NCBI GenBank assembly: GCA_029859485.1
Contig: JAOUDB010000204.1
Location: 1-5,382 of the forward strand
Length of the DNA stretch: 5,382 nucleotides
Direction of reading: 5' to 3'
Source: Desulfuromonadales bacterium
GTDB lineage: Bacteria; Desulfobacterota; Desulfuromonadia; Desulfuromonadales; BM103
The position numbers and the translations under genes were made by a program. The notes beneath the pieces were generated by a model. The model was not told where the DNA came from and did no database searches. It was given only the letters and a program-made list of their open reading frames with translations. Numbering within the stretch: the stretch's first letter is position 1; the number at the start of each line of letters is the position of its first letter. Of the stretch, positions 5,266 to 5,382 are shown one piece after another.

Positions 5266-5294
5266 AATATAACACTGTTATATAGATATGTGTA
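5266..5294 (-). promoter_or_regulatory. Candidate promoter for the LCIB-like gene
   Basis: On the minus strand TACACA (5289-5294, 4 of 6 to TTGACA) is followed after 17 bp by TATATT (5266-5271, 5 of 6 to TATAAT). Transcription would start near 5259, leaving a leader of about 36 nt containing the AGGAG Shine-Dalgarno (5231-5235). The weak -35 together with the overlapping palindrome suggests regulated rather than constitutive expression. Confidence 0.4.
5267..5283. promoter_or_regulatory. Perfect 17-bp palindrome, likely operator (ATATAACAcTGTTATAT)
   Basis: Two perfect 8-bp half sites, ATATAACA (5267-5274) and TGTTATAT (5276-5283), flank a central C. The site covers part of the candidate -10 box of the leftward gene and its spacer, the usual position for a repressor. 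It also fits exactly into the 17-bp gap after a plus-strand TTAACA (5261-5266), so one regulator could control both directions. The binding protein cannot be named from the site alone. Confidence 0.55.
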
Positions 5295-5332
5295 GTGATT
5301 CATCGAAATTTGAATAGTAAGAGTAAATCTAG

Positions 5333-5382
5333 ATGTTTATACTGGCTGAGATCAAGGTTGAAGTGCAACACTTGGAGGAGTT
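5333..5382 (+). CDS. Possible start of a rightward gene at the window edge (partial)
   Basis: A frame opens at ATG 5333, directly after an in-frame TAG, and stays open to the edge: MFILAEIKVEVQHLEE. It has no good Shine-Dalgarno. Alternatively the strong GGAGGAG at 5375-5381 is the ribosome-binding site of a gene whose start lies just past the edge, in which case this frame is chance. Either way, a rightward gene divergent from the LCIB-like gene is likely. No product can be named. Confidence 0.25.
   Translation, partial: MFILAEIKVEVQHLEE

Overview
The window looks like chromosomal DNA of a Desulfuromonadales-type bacterium (Desulfuromonas/Pelobacter/Geobacter relatives, formerly Deltaproteobacteria). 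The main pointers are a PxxKW-type cysteine-rich small protein, a family I associate with that group, and GGGGAC-bounded and CCGCAGATAA-type intergenic palindromes that I recall from such genomes. No taxonomic marker gene is present, so this is inference.

Layout, left to right. (1) Positions 1-1409 (+) hold a tight run: the last codons of an unidentified gene, then scpA and scpB, joined by 4-bp and 14-23-bp overlaps. These encode the two non-SMC subunits of the Smc-ScpAB condensin. (2) Positions 1410-1630 have no gene but contain two different intergenic-repeat remnants. (3) Positions 1631-2049 (-) form a complete small transcription unit: promoter, Shine-Dalgarno, PxxKW cysteine-rich protein and intrinsic terminator. 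(4) Positions 2075-2421 (+) carry a divergently transcribed YcgN/YkgJ-type cysteine-cluster protein, so two cysteine-rich putative metal-binding proteins share one 135-bp divergent promoter region. (5) Positions 2603-4024 (+) encode a phosphohexomutase (phosphoglucomutase/phosphomannomutase). It is flanked on both sides by copies of the same long imperfect palindrome (2442-2567 and 4037-4132). (6) Positions 4156-5223 (-) encode a 355-residue protein whose order of Cys/Asp/Glu, His and Cys-Cys-Gly motifs resembles the LCIB/LCIC family of beta-type carbonic anhydrases, with a His-rich insertion. Its upstream region carries a perfect 17-bp palindrome over a plausible -10 box. (7) The right edge (5333-5382) probably starts another rightward gene.

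Functionally the window is a patchwork of chromosome segregation, sugar-phosphate metabolism and several small or uncharacterised proteins. I see no phage, CRISPR, transposase, tRNA or rRNA gene. The best candidate for something not well described is the LCIB-like gene with its operator-like palindrome.
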